From NCBI GenBank assembly GCA_017550765.1, contig JAFZOC010000130.1, forward strand, positions 1 to 7,446: a stretch of DNA of 7,446 nucleotides, written 5' to 3'. Of this stretch, positions 6,131 through 7,446 are shown one piece after another; positions within the stretch are counted from its first letter, which is position 1; each line of letters starts with the position of its first letter. The notes under the pieces were generated by a model that searched no databases, had not been told where the DNA came from, and worked only from the letters and a program-made list of their open reading frames with translations. Source of the stretch: Oscillospiraceae bacterium. Lineage in GTDB: Bacteria; Bacillota_A; Clostridia; Oscillospirales; Oscillospiraceae. Both the position numbers and the translations under genes were made by a program.

Positions 6131-7132
6131 ATGAAGATCCTTGCATTCGAATCCACCTGTGACGAGACCGCTGTGGCGGTGGTCGAGGACGGGCGGCATA
6201 TCCTCTCAGACCAGATCTTCTCCCAGGCGCAGCTCCATGCCGTCTATGGCGGCGTGGTGCCCGAGATCGCGTCGCGCTGCCAGGTGGAGTCCATCGCGCT
6301 GCTGGCGCAGCGCGCGATCGAGACGGCCGGGATCAAAAGGGAGGAGATCGACGCGGTGGCAGTGTCCTACGCGCCGGGCCTGATCGGCGCGGTGCTGGTC
6401 GGCGTCAATTTCGCAAAGGCTGCAGCGCTGGCTCTGGGCGTGCCGCTGATCCCGGTGCACCATATCCGCGGCCACATCGCTGCCAACTATCTGGCCTATC
6501 CCGAGCTGGAACCGCCCTTCCTGTGTCTGGCGATCTCCGGCGGGAACACCATGCTGGTGGATGTGCGCGGCTACACCGACATGAAGATCCTGGGAGCCAC
6601 CAGGGACGACGCGGCAGGGGAGTGCTTCGACAAGACGGCAAGGGTCCTGGGCCTGCCCTATCCCGGCGGAAAGCCCATCGACGAGCTCTCTCGGGGCGGG
6701 GACGACAGCAAGTATGTCTTCCCGATCGGCCATGTGTCAGGCGACCCCTATGACATGAGCTTCTCAGGCCTGAAGACTGCGGTGATCAATCTGGTCCACA
6801 ACGCAGAACAGAAGGGCGAGGAGATCGACCGCGCCTCTCTGGCGGCCTCTTTCACCAAAGCGGTGAGCGATAGCCTGATCCCCAGGACCGTGGCTGCGGC
6901 GAAGGCTTTGGGATACGGGAAGGTGGTGGCGGCGGGCGGCGTCGCGGCGAACTCCCGCATCCGGGCGGACCTCCAGCGCGCGGCGGAGGCCGAGGGCTTC
7001 GAGCTCTACATCCCGCCCCTGCGTCTCTGCGGCGACAACGGCGCCATGATCGGCGCCCAGGCCTATTATGAGTATCTGGCCGGCGTCAGGGCTGGCAGCG
7101 ATCTGAACGCTTACGCGACGATGGATCTTTGA
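6131..7132 (+). CDS. tsaD: tRNA N6-threonylcarbamoyladenosine synthase subunit TsaD
   Basis: TsaD (formerly Gcp/YgjD) transfers the threonylcarbamoyl group from threonylcarbamoyl-AMP to A37 of tRNAs that read ANN codons, working with TsaB and TsaE in the cytoplasm. The 333-residue product is full length. It begins MKILAFESTCDETAVAVV, the ASKHA-fold phosphate-1 region. The metal site is HHIRGH with H111 and H115 plus D302 in CGDNGAMI (300-307). The nucleotide-binding region includes AISGGNT (134-140), SFSGLKTA (210-217) and AAGGVAANSRIR (267-278). The start ATG follows AAGGAG (6116-6121, overlapping the rimI stop) by 9 bases. It is 13 bases after rimI and 20 bases before radC, so it is part of the same transcript. 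tsaB, tsaC and tsaE must be encoded elsewhere. No damage is seen. Confidence 0.97.
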   Translation: MKILAFESTCDETAVAVVEDGRHILSDQIFSQAQLHAVYGGVVPEIASRCQVESIALLAQRAIETAGIKREEIDAVAVSYAPGLIGAVLVGVNFAKAAALALGVPLIPVHHIRGHIAANYLAYPELEPPFLCLAISGGNTMLVDVRGYTDMKILGATRDDAAGECFDKTARVLGLPYPGGKPIDELSRGGDDSKYVFPIGHVSGDPYDMSFSGLKTAVINLVHNAEQKGEEIDRASLAASFTKAVSDSLIPRTVAAAKALGYGKVVAAGGVAANSRIRADLQRAAEAEGFELYIPPLRLCGDNGAMIGAQAYYEYLAGVRAGSDLNAYATMDL

Positions 7133-7152
7133 ACGGCGGGAGGGAAGACCGA

Positions 7153-7446
7153 ATGGGCATCCATGACGGCCACCGGGAAAGGTTACAGCAGCATTTCCGC
7201 GAGAAGGGGATAGACGGCTTCACCACCGTCACGACCTTGGAGTTCCTCCTGCAGTTCGCGATACCCCGTCGCGACACCAATCCGATCGCCCATGCGCTCT
7301 TGGACAAGTTCGGCTCTCTTCATGGCGTCTTCAGCGCCAAGGCGGAGGAACTGTGCGATGTGCCGGGCGTGGGACCGCGCGTGGCGGATCTCATCACGCT
7401 CATCCCGCAGATCATGCGCAAGAGCGCCGTTGACAGCGCCGCGGAG
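7153..7446 (+). CDS. radC: RadC-family protein, N-terminal part (3' end outside window)
   Basis: The first 98 codons of a radC gene are present and the frame is open to the window edge. The start MGIHDGHRERLQQHFREKGI and the following FLLQFAIPRRDTNPIAHALL (31-50) are the conserved RadC N-terminal UPF0758 domain. A helix-hairpin-helix, PGVGPRVADLI (71-81), suggests DNA contact. The JAB/MPN metalloprotease-like domain that makes up the rest of the family (about 225 residues in total) would lie beyond the window. RadC was named as a DNA repair protein, but its molecular activity remains unsettled. A GGGAGG stretch (7138-7143) lies 9 bases before the ATG, and the gene begins 20 bases after tsaD, apparently in the same operon as uvrB and polA. 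Confidence 0.93.
   Translation, partial: MGIHDGHRERLQQHFREKGIDGFTTVTTLEFLLQFAIPRRDTNPIAHALLDKFGSLHGVFSAKAEELCDVPGVGPRVADLITLIPQIMRKSAVDSAAE

Noticed and set aside
4106..6156. Three long minus-strand frames inside polA and rimI (4106-5032, 5036-5668, 5338-6156)
   Set aside because: All are antisense to strongly conserved genes, carry no recognisable domain and lack ribosome binding sites worth noting.
1..7446. tRNA, rRNA, CRISPR array, riboswitch or insertion sequence
   Set aside because: No tRNA cloverleaf, spaced repeats, transposase or terminal inverted repeats were recognised by eye on either strand; phage integration at a tRNA gene is therefore not supported here.

Overview
The window looks like the chromosome of a GC-rich, endospore-forming Firmicute, most likely a member of the Clostridia. 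The evidence is coding DNA of clearly high GC, canonical AGGAG/GGAGG ribosome binding sites, a cotJ-type spore-coat operon and a Gram-positive-style Pol I without proofreading residues. The genus cannot be named from this sequence.

Left part (1 to about 390). This appears to be the end of a prophage. It holds the C-terminal part of a phage holin reading rightward, a strong intrinsic terminator, and about 100 bases of AT-rich non-coding DNA with a good predicted promoter. It ends abruptly inside a spore-coat gene on the minus strand. That gene is cotJC (Mn-catalase-like coat protein). Its ribosome binding site, start codon and first ~32 codons are intact and conserved, but homology stops at codon ~32 and an in-frame stop follows two codons later. 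The simplest reading is a phage integrated in cotJC. Sporulation genes such as sigK and spsM are known to be split by elements that excise in the mother cell and restore the gene, so this may be a similar switch. The window shows only one junction, so excision is inference.

Centre-left (477 to 1146). Immediately upstream of cotJC, on the same strand, is one continuous ORF carrying CotJA and then CotJB, which are normally separate proteins. The two cotJ genes are transcribed leftward, towards the prophage. A divergent promoter region (about 920 to 1146) separates them from the next operon.

Centre and right (1086 to the window end). A compact rightward operon follows: uvrB, polA, rimI, tsaD and radC (cut by the window edge), with gaps of 7, -1, 13 and 20 bases. 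UvrB (damage recognition and incision) and Pol I (gap filling and removal of the excised oligonucleotide) act in successive steps of nucleotide excision repair. RimI acetylates proteins, TsaD makes the t6A tRNA modification, and RadC is a repair-associated protein of unclear biochemical role. These five are ordinary housekeeping genes with intact motifs. The unusual biology is in the first kilobase.
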